From the NCBI GenBank assembly GCA_903951425.1, contig CAJBBX010000012.1, positions 1 through 64,000 of the forward strand: a stretch of DNA of 64,000 nucleotides, in the 5' to 3' direction. Source of the DNA: an uncultured Chthonomonas sp. (lineage in GTDB: Bacteria > Armatimonadota > Chthonomonadetes > Chthonomonadales > CAJBBX01). Both the position numbers and the translations under genes were made by a program. Shown piece after piece: positions 8,507 through 18,279 of this stretch (the first letter of the stretch is position 1; each line of letters opens with the position of its first letter). Under the pieces are notes generated by a model that worked only from the letters and a program-made list of their open reading frames with translations, made no database searches and had not been told where the DNA came from.

Positions 8507-9375
8507 TTACGGGCCGACCACGTTGAACGTTGTGGATGCGCTCTGCGTGTTGTACCAGCCGTCACCTGCAAAGGCGGCCGTCGCGGTGTGCGCGGCGATG
8601 GGCTCGGCGGCCGGGATGCTCCAGGTGACCGAGGCCCAGCCGTCGGCGCCCACGTTCGCGGAGCCGATGTCGGTTCCGTTTACCCGGTACGTGATGGCCT
8701 TGCCAGGCTGGATCACGTAGTCCGGCAGGCTGCGGACGTAGGCCCTCAGCGGGTGGGCTGTCCCACGCGCTCCACTGCGCACGTAGGGCCAGATGTAGAG
8801 GTCTCCCTTAGTGACGGTCAGCTTCCCTGTGTTGGCGGAGGCGTTGTGCCCCGCGTCGCCCGCGAACTCGCCGCGGATCACACGGGTACCCGAACCAGCC
8901 CCTTCGGCGACCGTGTAGCCGAACTGCACATATCCGGATGGGTTCGTGGTGGCCGAACCCAGGACCACGCCGTCCAGCTTAACGGTCATCGGCTTGCCCG
9001 GAACCACCGAGTTGCTGAGGAGGTAGAGGTAGGCCTTAAGCACCGTGTACGACTTCACCTTGGCGGTCCGGTCGACGACGTAGACCTTGGTGGCCACGGT
9101 CTGGGCCGTCAGCTTCGCGGTGCCGAACGACGCCGTGTAGGCCACATCGCCGGCGAACTCAGCCTTGATGCCCCGGAGCGCGGGACCGGCGCTGATAGTC
9201 CAGGTGAGCGCGGCCATGCCGTCGGTATCGGTTGAGGCGCTCCCGACCTCGACGCCGTCGATCAGAAACCGGACCGCTCGGCCTACCACCCAGGAGTTGT
9301 CGGTGAGGCGCTTGAGGTAGCCCTTCAGCGAAACGGGCGTGGTGATGATGCCTGCCCGATCGACCGTGTAGAGCG
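8507..9375 (-). repeat. Left copy of the shared C-terminal Ig-like module (inverted pair)
   Basis: The last ~290 residues of the BNR/Ig-like giant match the last ~290 residues of the metalloprotease at 25978-26849 on the other strand. Shared words include TVATKVYVVDRT, LYIWPYVRSG and YVRSLPDYVIQPGK, and the DNA encoding the last two is also clearly similar. The two copies therefore form a diverged inverted repeat with ~16.6 kb between them. Confidence 0.75.
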
Positions 9376-12300
9376 ATGTTCCGCCCTGCGTGATGGTCAG
9401 CGTGCCGGTACCGGCTCCGGGTTTGAGGGTGCTGTCTCCGGCGAAGGCGCCGCGTAGCTCATGCCCCCCCGCGCCGTAGGCCTCGAGGGCCATCCAGCTC
9501 TGCGCCAGGCTGCCCTCGGCGTCACTGGTCGCCTGCCCGATGCCGGTGCCGTCGAGGGTGAAGACGACGACCTTGCCCGCGAGCCGCAGGTCGTCCGAGG
9601 CCCGGCTGATCCGACCGACGATGGTGAAGAAGCTGCCGATCGGCGCCGTGACCGGGTCGATCTCGATGACCACGTCGGCCTTCGCGACCGTCAGCGACGC
9701 GATCTGGCTGTGCCCGACGTAGCAGGGCTCGCCGGCATAGGCCACCGTGTAGGTCTTCCCTCCCCAGCCCAGCGATTCAGGAATGGTGTAGGCGACGGTC
9801 GCGCGTCCGTTGCCGTCCGTGTTGTCGCGGCCTACCTCGACGCCGGCGACGCTGAACGTGATCTCCCGCTGTTGCAGAGGCATGCTGTCGCTGTGGCGCG
9901 AGAGGTCGGCCTTGAACGTGACGCTCTCGCCGAACTGCCCCGAGACGGCAAGCGGGTTCAGCGTGGTATCGCAGCGCAACACGCGGAGGACGCCCGCGCC
10001 CTCGGATGCGGCGTAGCTTGCATCGCCCTCGAACAGAGCCTTCAGCGGGTAGTCGCCGGGAGCCAACTCGCCGAGCTTGGTCTGGATGCTTACGGAGCCA
10101 TTCTCGTTGCTGACCCCGCCTCCGATCATGTCACCGTTGAGCCAGATCGATACGGCGCGGCCGACGATGGCCGCCGAGTCGGGCTGGCGCGTCAGGCCGG
10201 CGCTCAGGGTCACCAGTTGCGTGGCCGCCGCGGTGGCGCCAGACATACGGGCCACGGAGACGCCTTGCTCAATGTTGAGGCTGTCGATGTCCTCTTTCGG
10301 TGCGTACGATGTATCGCCGGCGAACTCGGCGTACAGGGCGTGAGCGGTGACTGCCGTGGTCTCGGGTATCCGATAGACCAAGTAGGCGTCGCCCGCGGCA
10401 TTGGTGACCGCCGTGCCGATCGCGTCATGCGCGTCCCGGCTGAACGTGATCGTTTTCCCTGAGACGGCGGCGCCCGTGTACCAGTTTGTCATCCGCGCGT
10501 GGAGGGTCACCTGGTAGCCGATCTTCCCGGTGGCGCCGTCGAGAGTGAGACGCACCCTTGTCTGCGCTATCGTGAAGGGTGCGCTGTAGTCAAGGGTAGC
10601 CGGTGCGGACTCGCTGCTCACCTGCACGGCATACCCGACATTGGGCGTAATGTCGGACGGGAGCGTCCAGGAGTAGGAGCCGGCGCCACCCGTGCCGACG
10701 GAGACGCCGGAGGCGATGGTCCGGACATAGGAGCCCAACCGATAGAGCCTCAGGCGCACCGTCGTCCCGACGGCTCCCGAGTACTGCCACTCGATGGTCT
10801 GGGTGGTCAGGAGCGGCCAACTCGCGCCGGCGCCCGGCTCGATAACCTTGATGGCGGTCTGCGCGACGACGCTGAACTCCGCACCGGTGTCGGTGCGCGA
10901 GGTCTTAGACTCGTCGGTGACCTTCACCTGATAGTGGGTACTGGGGCTTAGCGTCGGTGGCACGACCCAGGCGTAGCTGCCGGCGCCGGCGGACCCAACT
11001 GAAACCCCTGTGGCGATCGTCCTGAGGGTGTTGCCGTTGTGCAGGAGTTCGAGCTTAACCTTGGAGCCCGGCGTGCCCTTGTAGGTCCACGCGATCGTCT
11101 TGGACGAGCCCTGCTCCCAAGCATCGCCGGCGCCTGGCTCGGTCAGCGTGAAGATCGGAGATGGGGTGATGGTGAAGTCGGCATCCGTGACGTCCTCGTA
11201 GCCCCCGATGGTCGTGCCGACCCAGATGCGGTTGGTCGTGCCCGTTGGGATATCGGCTGCGATGGTCCAATCGAATGTGCCCACACCGCCTGCCGGAGCT
11301 GCTACATTGTCGCCGATCTGCCGGTACTTGGTCCCGTTGCGCATGAGCCAGATGTCCACCAGACCCGCCGAACCCGCGAGCTTCCAACTGACCGTGACGG
11401 TGTCGCCGCGCTCGTACGCGCCGAAGCCGTTCGGCGCCGTTGCCAGCAGGCCGGAACTGCGAAGGGGCATCCGCCAGATACCGCGGCCCATGGTGCCGGC
11501 GTAGAGCATCCTTGTGTTCTTGCCGACCTGCAGGTCGGAGATCATCGTGTTGGGCAGGCCCAGCGGCCCACCGGCGTTCGACCAGTTGGCCCCTCCGTCC
11601 AGCGTCGCGAAGACGCCGACGTCGCCGGCCACGTAGTAGGAGCTCGCGGGATCGAACGGATCAAACACCACGGACACGTAGGCAATCCCGGGAAGGGCTG
11701 TCGCGCCCGAACCGTCGAGGCATGTGAAGGCCGGGGCTACGCCCCTGGTATCGTCGCATCGATACACATGCCCAGGGTCAACTCCGCCCACCGTGAGCAG
11801 TATGCGGTAAGGGTCGGTGGGGTCCACAGCGATATCTGTGATGGAGCGGCTCGGCACGCCGTCTCCAGCGCGGTCCAGCCTGGTCCAGGTCGCGCCGGCG
11901 GAGCCGCTGACCCAGATCGCGCCGCTGCCGGAGCCGACGTAGATCACCGCCGAGTTGGTCGGAGCCACCGCCAGAGCGCTGATGGAGCCGCTAGGCGCCA
12001 GTTCGACGCTGCCAAGGCGCGCGTTCCAAGCGCCCGTCGTGCGGTCATAGCGCCACAGGTAGTTGGTGCCCATGTAGAGGTAGTTCGCGTTGTTGGGGTC
12101 CGTGGCGATGGGCGTGACCATGGCGAGCCTGTCGGCCGCCAGGGGAGGGCTGATGTAGCTCCACCTGTCCCACGGAGCAGCCACCGACATGTCGATCGGG
12201 CCAAAGAAACCTCCGGCGTAACGGATGTCGCCATTCGCTTCCGAGATGGCGGGCATGCCCGTGTCGCCGCCCTGACGCGTGTACCAGCCTGCCGGGTTAC

Positions 12301-13933
12301 CCGACCGGACCACGGTGCCGTTGTCCTGTGAGCCGGCCATGGCGGTATCCGGGTCATCGGGATGCACGGCTATCCGATAGAACTGGCCGATCCCCAGGCC
12401 GGCGTTCAGGGAAGCGAAGGTGCAGGCGCCCGTGTCGGGGTCATAGACGCCACGATAGACGCCGCCATCATTGGTGACGAGCATCTCAAAGGGGTTGTTG
12501 GGGTCACGGTCCACGTTGTGGTAATCGACGTGGACGGGTCCGCCCGGACCGTATGACACCTCGCCCCACTGATCGTCGCCGTTCCGGCTGACGAAGAGGT
12601 CCACCAACCCGATGAAGACCACGTCGCGTCGGGCGGCGCCGCTGCCTCGGCTCATGACGCCGATGGCCATATCGCCGCCGTACTGATGCCACGCACCCTC
12701 GTACGTCGTGCCCAGCGCCCCGGTGATATCGACCCAGGCTCCGTCATCCCCTCCCGCGTCGTTGCGCCAGACCTTCGTGTCGCGGCCACAGAAGAGGTAG
12801 ACCGTATCCGTTCCCACCGGTGAGCAGGCAAGCTGCAGGCCATTCTGGTAGTCCCAATCGGCGCCGGACTTGCTGCTGAGCGGCGGCGAGAGCTGCTGCC
12901 ACGTCGCGCCTTCGTCATCGGACCGGTAGAGGACCCCATCGTACTGCTCGCCGATGGCGTAGTACCGCCGATGCCCGTTGGCTCGCACAGGTGAGTAGAC
13001 GATGCTCTGGTAGCGGCCGGTGTTCGGTAGAAGCTCGGTCCAACTGGTTCCGGCATCGGCAGAGCGATAGATGCTGCCGGGCGCCTCGCCACCACCCGTC
13101 CCGACCAACACGATGTCCGGGTTCTCCGGATCGATGACGATCTTGCGGACGCCCTCGTCAGGGAAGCCGGGCGGGCTCTTGTCGGACCAGGTGTTGCCGC
13201 CGTCCAGGGACCGCATGATGCGGCACGGCGTCGCGTAGCCGACCCGCCACGAACCGGTGCCGGCGTAGACGATGTGCGGCCGTGCCGGGTCCACGGCCAC
13301 GCATGGCACGGCGAGCGTGGACCACTGGTCGCTCAGGGCACGCCAGGTGACGCCGTAGTCGGCCGTCTTCCAGACGCCGCCCTCAGCCGCGCCGATGTAG
13401 TAGGTGCCGGGGTTGCTGCGGTCATACGCCGCACTGAGAACGCACCCGGCCGTGGGACCAACGCCCATGTAGCCTGTCGAGTTCGTCTGCCAGTTGGTCG
13501 GGCCGAGATACTGCCACCCGGAACCCAAGGCCTGGGTACGGACGCCGCCGTCGGCTCCCGGCCGAGGCATCCGAGGCATCGTAGATCGGTGCTTGATCGC
13601 CCTGGGATGGGCGCTCGGGTCGAGCCGCCCGTTCTCATCAACGCGCGGCTCAAAGAAGGCCTGTAGCCCCTCCCAGTACCCGAGGCCCTTGGACGGCGCC
13701 CCGGAAGCCTTCCTCTTGCGCGCCTCGGCCAGAAAGCTCCGAAGGGCCGGCAACGAGTAGGCATCCCTCGGCCGCGGCGGCGCGGGAGGCCTCACAGGTA
13801 GCGCCCTGAGGGCACGGTGCAGCCCCACGAGGGCGGCCGCAGATTGCTGCGCATCTGACCTGGGGCCAGGCACGACAAGAGTGGAGAGGGCAATGGCGAC
13901 TGCGCCATACGAGACGGCTCGACGTTGTAGCAT
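8507..13933 (-). CDS. Giant secreted protein: BNR propeller, Kre9-like repeats and Ig-like repeats
   Basis: An 1808-residue protein with an N-terminal signal peptide (hydrophobic stretch at ~10-22, probable cleavage after SDAQ). Residues ~140-830 form a BNR/sortilin-type beta-propeller with repeated blades of the kind IYRSADAGTSWTEL and VDPTDPYRILLTVGG. Three copies of a Ser-Thr-rich/Kre9-like beta domain follow (~830-1120), each with TISW/TIAWTYKG-type and V..GAGSYAW cores. About seven bacterial Ig-like domains (FAGD.AY...SFG pattern) fill 1120-1808. The last ~290 residues are shared with the metalloprotease gene ending at 26849 and may be a surface-sorting or attachment module. ATG 13931-13933 follows CGGAGTTCAGG. 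It probably binds or processes extracellular polysaccharide or adheres to surfaces; no catalytic residues can be assigned. Confidence 0.8.
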   Translation of the reverse strand: MLQRRAVSYGAVAIALSTLVVPGPRSDAQQSAAALVGLHRALRALPVRPPAPPRPRDAYSLPALRSFLAEARKRKASGAPSKGLGYWEGLQAFFEPRVDENGRLDPSAHPRAIKHRSTMPRMPRPGADGGVRTQALGSGWQYLGPTNWQTNSTGYMGVGPTAGCVLSAAYDRSNPGTYYIGAAEGGVWKTADYGVTWRALSDQWSTLAVPCVAVDPARPHIVYAGTGSWRVGYATPCRIMRSLDGGNTWSDKSPPGFPDEGVRKIVIDPENPDIVLVGTGGGEAPGSIYRSADAGTSWTELLPNTGRYQSIVYSPVRANGHRRYYAIGEQYDGVLYRSDDEGATWQQLSPPLSSKSGADWDYQNGLQLACSPVGTDTVYLFCGRDTKVWRNDAGGDDGAWVDITGALGTTYEGAWHQYGGDMAIGVMSRGSGAARRDVVFIGLVDLFVSRNGDDQWGEVSYGPGGPVHVDYHNVDRDPNNPFEMLVTNDGGVYRGVYDPDTGACTFASLNAGLGIGQFYRIAVHPDDPDTAMAGSQDNGTVVRSGNPAGWYTRQGGDTGMPAISEANGDIRYAGGFFGPIDMSVAAPWDRWSYISPPLAADRLAMVTPIATDPNNANYLYMGTNYLWRYDRTTGAWNARLGSVELAPSGSISALAVAPTNSAVIYVGSGSGAIWVSGSAGATWTRLDRAGDGVPSRSITDIAVDPTDPYRILLTVGGVDPGHVYRCDDTRGVAPAFTCLDGSGATALPGIAYVSVVFDPFDPASSYYVAGDVGVFATLDGGANWSNAGGPLGLPNTMISDLQVGKNTRMLYAGTMGRGIWRMPLRSSGLLATAPNGFGAYERGDTVTVSWKLAGSAGLVDIWLMRNGTKYRQIGDNVAAPAGGVGTFDWTIAADIPTGTTNRIWVGTTIGGYEDVTDADFTITPSPIFTLTEPGAGDAWEQGSSKTIAWTYKGTPGSKVKLELLHNGNTLRTIATGVSVGSAGAGSYAWVVPPTLSPSTHYQVKVTDESKTSRTDTGAEFSVVAQTAIKVIEPGAGASWPLLTTQTIEWQYSGAVGTTVRLRLYRLGSYVRTIASGVSVGTGGAGSYSWTLPSDITPNVGYAVQVSSESAPATLDYSAPFTIAQTRVRLTLDGATGKIGYQVTLHARMTNWYTGAAVSGKTITFSRDAHDAIGTAVTNAAGDAYLVYRIPETTAVTAHALYAEFAGDTSYAPKEDIDSLNIEQGVSVARMSGATAAATQLVTLSAGLTRQPDSAAIVGRAVSIWLNGDMIGGGVSNENGSVSIQTKLGELAPGDYPLKALFEGDASYAASEGAGVLRVLRCDTTLNPLAVSGQFGESVTFKADLSRHSDSMPLQQREITFSVAGVEVGRDNTDGNGRATVAYTIPESLGWGGKTYTVAYAGEPCYVGHSQIASLTVAKADVVIEIDPVTAPIGSFFTIVGRISRASDDLRLAGKVVVFTLDGTGIGQATSDAEGSLAQSWMALEAYGAGGHELRGAFAGDSTLKPGAGTGTLTITQGGTSLYTVDRAGIITTPVSLKGYLKRLTDNSWVVGRAVRFLIDGVEVGSASTDTDGMAALTWTISAGPALRGIKAEFAGDVAYTASFGTAKLTAQTVATKVYVVDRTAKVKSYTVLKAYLYLLSNSVVPGKPMTVKLDGVVLGSATTNPSGYVQFGYTVAEGAGSGTRVIRGEFAGDAGHNASANTGKLTVTKGDLYIWPYVRSGARGTAHPLRAYVRSLPDYVIQPGKAITYRVNGTDIGSANVGADGWASVTWSIPAAEPIAAHTATAAFAGDGWYNTQSASTTFNVVGP

Positions 13934-14142
13934 CCTGAACTCCGTGGCCGGTGTGTCTGCGGTGTCGCTGCGAAGCTACCAGTAGCCACCAGTGGCCGGG
14001 AGACCGTTCCACTCCCAACGTCGCGACTCCTGCCTGGATGAGTGGACCCAAGTGCGCTCGGCGTGCAGCGAGGGGCGCGGTAGCGCCCTGTGGACCTGAG
14101 CCGCCGGAGGAGCCGCTAGATACAGGAGTACTGCGACGGCGC

Positions 14143-16569
14143 CTACCTCGTGAGCTTCTCGAGTAGCTCGATCGCCTCAATCCGCACGTTGTCTGCCGCG
14201 GCGCGGTCCTTGGCGTCCTTCCAGAGGATGCTGCGGCAGTCCCGGGCCTCCACCACGGCGCGGACGCCATCGCTGAGGAGGGCGCGGGCCCGGGCAACGA
14301 GGGCTGGATGACGCCCGCCGCGCTCGGACTTGTCGGCGGCTTCGCGCAGCTGGGTCAGGGTCTGGTAGTCGTAGAGGCCCTCGCGGATCGCCTCCATGTG
14401 CTTGGACGTGGTGCAGCCCTCGGCATCCAGGAACTGCGGGCTGTAGCCTGTGCCGGACGCGGCGGGCTCGCTCCATGAGGAGCCACCGCCGGCATCGGCG
14501 AAGGACCAGTACCCTATGTGGACCGCGCCGTAGCGAAAGGCATCCCAGGCCTGCAGGCGATGGTAGCTGTAGGGGTCCAGCGACCGGACCGGGCCGGAGC
14601 AGCTGTAGAACGCCAGCCGCTTCCCGGCCTTCTGCTGGGGAAGGTAGACCCGCTCGAAGGCTACGCGGTTGGTGATCCACTCCGTGCGGTTGGGGCAGAG
14701 GATGTCCGAGACGGCAAGCATCTCGGCGCCGGCCTGGGCGGGCGTGGGCGGGATCGGGTCTTCGAAGAGGACCACGCCGGGCTGCGCGTCCTTGATGACG
14801 CGTCCGTACCCCGCCACGTTGGCGTAGTCGGCCGCGTTGCGCGGCTCGTCGGTGATGAGCAGCCCCAGGCGGCCCGGCTGGATGCCTCGAGAGGCCAGGT
14901 GACGGACCCAGAACGTGATCCACTCGGCAATCCGCTGCTTCTCCGCCGCCGTCTGCGGGGCCGGCGGCGGCAGGTTGGCGAAGACGAAGTAGAACTGCGC
15001 ATCGGGCCAACGCGCGAGCCAGCCGTCCATCAGCGCCGTGCTCGGCGGAGCAACCATGCGGCCCAGCGCATCGTGGCGCCCGAAGCCCATCACATCCGGG
15101 CCTGCCCACGGGGCGTCAACGTGATACCGCCGCAGGAACTGCACCACGCCCGGCAGGCTCTCCTTGGTGATCCCGAGCGAAGGGCTATGCGTGTAGTCCC
15201 AGCCTCCCAGCGAGACCGTCGGCCGCTCCATCACCACACTTGATACCGACAGCGCCAGGGGCACGCGGGCCAGGCGTTTGCCGGAGGCTTCCAGCCGGAT
15301 GGAGCCCTTCCACCTCCCCGGAGGCAGCATGTAGCTGTCGGCGCATAACCAGACCTGGCGCGTCATGCCGCTGGGCACGTCGACGGTCCAGCCGTCGCGG
15401 GACCGGCCGGCGCCGGGCAGGGCAGAGGCCACTGGCGGCCCGGCGTTAGTGGCGGTCCACGCGACCCCGGAGACGGTGAGCCAGTCCGGCGTGGCGCCTC
15501 CGGGCATGCCGGACACCGTGATGCGGAGGCCGAGGTCCTGCTCGTCCGCGTTGGTGACGTTCAGCACGGCGCCGCGCTGTTCACCGCGCAGCATCTGCAG
15601 AGCTAGCGCGGGCTTCCGGGCCCGCTTCGGCGGGGTATCGCCGGGGGCCAGGAGATCCCACGGGCCGGTCTGCCAGACCGTGGGCTTCATGCCGTGCGCT
15701 CGCCACACGGCGGCCCGCGCACGCATGACGCGGCGGTGCGCTTCCGAGAAGGGCAGCGTCAGCCGTGCGCCGGGCGCGGGGGCTCCGCTTCCGGCCATGC
15801 GGACGGCGGCATCGAGATCGCGCTTGGCGGCGTCTACCCATGCAGGTGCGCACCGTATGGCGGCCAGTTGCGCCCGAGCGGCGTCTGCGTCGGCCTGAAT
15901 GGCCCGGAGCACATAGTTGGCCACCCGGCCATTGCGGAAGTCAGCCACGGCGTCGGTGACGGCCGCGCCCTTCCGGGGCAGACCCAGCAGGGACGCATCA
16001 CCGCGGAGCACCTGGACTTCGTCGCAGAAGATGAAGGGGCCCGGACTCGACACAAGGAACGTCGCGTAGCGCCCGCGGCAGCGCAGCGCGTCGGTCTGGT
16101 ACCGATGGGTGGCGTACTCCTGCGTCGGCGGTCTGGCGGCCGCGAGACTGAGGTCCACCAAGTCGCCGCAAGGCCACCAAGCCGCGCCGTCGTCGGAGAC
16201 GTAGAGGGCGATGCGGTCCGGCCACTCCACGCCGCCCCGGCCGGCGGCGGTGCCGTACGTGGCCCCGGCGATGGGCTGCACGCTGCCCAGGTCCACCGTG
16301 ATGCGAACGGGCCTTGCGTTCTGCCACCCGACCGTGGAGAGCTGGGTCCAGAAGTAGTCCTTCGTGAAGAGGCCGTCGGTGAGCTGTGCGGCATCACCCT
16401 CATCGGTGCAGAGCGGGTAGTTGGGCGCGGGAGCCACCACCGCAGGCCGGTTCAGGGCCAGGTTCACGCGCGCCTGCACAGCGGCGCCCTGCTGCAAGTG
16501 GCCGGACGCGAAGCAGGCGACCAGTGCCGCCGCAGAACAGACCTTGAGGACCACCGCCCACCTCCCCAT
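14143..16569 (-). CDS. Secreted glycoside-hydrolase-like protein (F5/8-type lectin domain plus DUF4091-like)
   Basis: An 808-residue exported protein. I start it at ATG 16569, which gives a compact signal peptide (VVLKVCSAAALVACFASGH); frames further upstream add 48 arginine-rich residues that do not look real. Residues ~45-170 form a discoidin-like (F5/8 type C) sugar-binding domain: ALNRPAV, LTDGLF and ITVDLGSVQPIAGA. The C-terminal half has a TIM-barrel glycosidase look (LGLLITDEP with an acidic pair, then YWSFADAGG). It ends with AIREGLYDYQTLTQL, a hallmark of DUF4091 proteins. It lies divergent to an SDR operon across a 142-bp gap. The substrate is unknown; extracellular polysaccharide is the best guess. 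Confidence 0.7.
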   Translation of the reverse strand: MGRWAVVLKVCSAAALVACFASGHLQQGAAVQARVNLALNRPAVVAPAPNYPLCTDEGDAAQLTDGLFTKDYFWTQLSTVGWQNARPVRITVDLGSVQPIAGATYGTAAGRGGVEWPDRIALYVSDDGAAWWPCGDLVDLSLAAARPPTQEYATHRYQTDALRCRGRYATFLVSSPGPFIFCDEVQVLRGDASLLGLPRKGAAVTDAVADFRNGRVANYVLRAIQADADAARAQLAAIRCAPAWVDAAKRDLDAAVRMAGSGAPAPGARLTLPFSEAHRRVMRARAAVWRAHGMKPTVWQTGPWDLLAPGDTPPKRARKPALALQMLRGEQRGAVLNVTNADEQDLGLRITVSGMPGGATPDWLTVSGVAWTATNAGPPVASALPGAGRSRDGWTVDVPSGMTRQVWLCADSYMLPPGRWKGSIRLEASGKRLARVPLALSVSSVVMERPTVSLGGWDYTHSPSLGITKESLPGVVQFLRRYHVDAPWAGPDVMGFGRHDALGRMVAPPSTALMDGWLARWPDAQFYFVFANLPPPAPQTAAEKQRIAEWITFWVRHLASRGIQPGRLGLLITDEPRNAADYANVAGYGRVIKDAQPGVVLFEDPIPPTPAQAGAEMLAVSDILCPNRTEWITNRVAFERVYLPQQKAGKRLAFYSCSGPVRSLDPYSYHRLQAWDAFRYGAVHIGYWSFADAGGGSSWSEPAASGTGYSPQFLDAEGCTTSKHMEAIREGLYDYQTLTQLREAADKSERGGRHPALVARARALLSDGVRAVVEARDCRSILWKDAKDRAAADNVRIEAIELLEKLTR

Positions 16570-16711
16570 CCGTCGCCGAACTTCCCGGCATGCGCCGAGG
16601 CTATCTAGTTTACGCCTATCGGGTCGTCGCCGTTCGGTGCGACGTCTCGCTGGAAGGTAGAGTGAACAGGCGTGGATGCGTCCGCGTTCAGCGCTAGCAG
16701 GGAGGTTGAGC

Positions 16712-17467
16712 ATGGACCGTCGTGTGGTGATCGTGACCGGAGGGGCGCAGGGGATCGGGTTCGGGATCGCGAAGTGCTTCGCGGAGACCGGGGCGGCGCT
16801 GGTGCTGGCCGACCTGAGCGCCCCGCGAGCCGAGGAGGCCGCCGCGCGCCTGCGCGCCGACTACGGGGTCGAAGCCCTGGCCGTGGGATGCGACGTCGCG
16901 GTTCGCGCCGACGTCGAGGCCATGGCATCAGCCGCCTCGGAGGCGTTTGGCAGGATCGACGTGCTGATCAACAACGCCGGCATCTGCCCGTTCGTCCACG
17001 TAATGGACATGCCGCCCGAGATGTGGCAGCGAACGCTGGACGTGAACCTCACCGGCCCGTTCCACTGCACCCAGGTGGTGGCACGCCGGATGATCGAGCA
17101 GGGGCGCGGCGGCCGCATCGTCACGATCACGTCGCTGGCGGAGAACGTCACTGCACCGACGCAGGTCGACTACGGAGCCTCCAAGGGCGGCGTCCGCATG
17201 ATGGTTGTGGGCTTCGCCACCGCGCTGGGGCCGCACGGGATCACCTGCAATGCCGTGGCGCCGGGCATGATCCTGACGCCCATGACCGCCTCCCACTGGG
17301 AGCAGCCGGGGCCGGCGGAGTTCATCAAAACGCGGGTGCCCGTGGGCCGGATCGGCACGCCCGTCGACGTGGGCCGCGCCTGTGTCTTTCTGGCCTCCGC
17401 CGAGGCCGAGTACATTAACGGTGTGACGCTGCGTGTGGACGGCGGCCACCAGGCCGTCTGCGCGTAA
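16712..17467 (+). CDS. SDR-family NAD(P)-dependent oxidoreductase
   Basis: A 251-residue classical short-chain dehydrogenase. The cofactor loop TGGAQGIG is at 9-16, NNAG is present, and the catalytic Ser141-Tyr154-xxx-Lys158 set is complete (TSLAEN then YGASK). The C-terminal FLASAEAEYINGVTLRVDGG is typical of the gluconate/3-oxoacyl reductase branch. ATG 16712 follows GGGAGG at a good distance. The next gene, another SDR, starts 11 bp after its stop behind AAGGAGGAG, so the pair form an operon. The divergent secreted glycosidase-like gene suggests a role in sugar or sugar-acid oxidation, but the substrate cannot be read from sequence. Confidence 0.88.
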   Translation: MDRRVVIVTGGAQGIGFGIAKCFAETGAALVLADLSAPRAEEAAARLRADYGVEALAVGCDVAVRADVEAMASAASEAFGRIDVLINNAGICPFVHVMDMPPEMWQRTLDVNLTGPFHCTQVVARRMIEQGRGGRIVTITSLAENVTAPTQVDYGASKGGVRMMVVGFATALGPHGITCNAVAPGMILTPMTASHWEQPGPAEFIKTRVPVGRIGTPVDVGRACVFLASAEAEYINGVTLRVDGGHQAVCA

Positions 17468-17478
17468 GGAGGAGCGGC

Positions 17479-18243
17479 ATGATCGGCATCGACCTGAGCG
17501 GCAAGTTAGCAGTGGTCACGGGCGGTAGCGGCGAACTGGGCCGCGTCATGGTGCGGACGCTGGCCCGGGCCGGGGCCGGCGTGGTCGTCGGCTATCTGGG
17601 CAACCTCGCCAAGGCGCAAGAGCTGGCCGACGAGGTGGCGGCGCTGGGAGTGCGGGCCTCGGCGGAGCAGGTCGACGTCACGGATCTGGCCTCCGTCATG
17701 GCCCTGCGCGAGCGCGTGTGCGCGGCGCTGGGTGACGCGGACATCATCGTTAACAACGCCGTCATCCAGTACAACTGGGTCAGCGTGCTGGACCAGGGCG
17801 TCGAGGACTACGAAAGCCAGTTCCGGTCCTGCGTACTCCACAACGTCCACATGGCCAAAGCGTTCGTGCCCGCCATGCGCGGGAAGGGCTGGGGGCGCGT
17901 CATCGGCATCAACACCGAGTGCGCCATGCAGTGCGTCGGCGGGCAGTCGGCCTATGCGTCGGCCAAGCGCGGCATGGACGGCGTCCTGCGCGTGCTGGCC
18001 CGCGAGGTGGGCGAGAGCGGCATCACGGTGAACCAGGTGGCGCCCGGCTGGACCCTCAGCGAGAACCGCGGCGCGGGTTCCAGCGAGGGTGAGATGGAGT
18101 ACGTGCGGCGCATCCCGCTGCGCCGGCGCGGAACCGACCAGGAGATCGCCAACGTGGTGGTCTTCCTGGCGTCCGACCTTGCGAGCTACATCACCGGGGC
18201 CTACGTCCCGGTCTCCGGCGGCAACGTGATGCCCACCATCTAG
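17479..18243 (+). CDS. SDR-family oxidoreductase, atypical catalytic Ser site
   Basis: A 254-residue short-chain dehydrogenase and second gene of the SDR operon. The cofactor loop reads TGGSGELG instead of the usual GxG-Ile-Gly, and NNAG is changed to NNAV. Tyr159 and Lys163 (YASAK) are present. The position 13 residues before Tyr159, normally Ser, is Thr146 (INTEC). It ends VFLASDLASYITGAYVPVSGG, as usual for the family. Thr can replace Ser in some SDRs, so activity remains possible. It is likely to work with the upstream SDR on consecutive oxidation or reduction of one sugar-derived substrate. Confidence 0.85.
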   Translation: MIGIDLSGKLAVVTGGSGELGRVMVRTLARAGAGVVVGYLGNLAKAQELADEVAALGVRASAEQVDVTDLASVMALRERVCAALGDADIIVNNAVIQYNWVSVLDQGVEDYESQFRSCVLHNVHMAKAFVPAMRGKGWGRVIGINTECAMQCVGGQSAYASAKRGMDGVLRVLAREVGESGITVNQVAPGWTLSENRGAGSSEGEMEYVRRIPLRRRGTDQEIANVVVFLASDLASYITGAYVPVSGGNVMPTI

Positions 18244-18279
18244 CCGCCGCCACCCGGCCGGCGACGAGGCAACGTACCC

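Noticed and set aside
9461-12331. Plus-strand frames opposite the BNR/Ig-like giant (up to 430 codons)
   Set aside because: Shadows of the giant gene: no domain, and composition typical of antisense.
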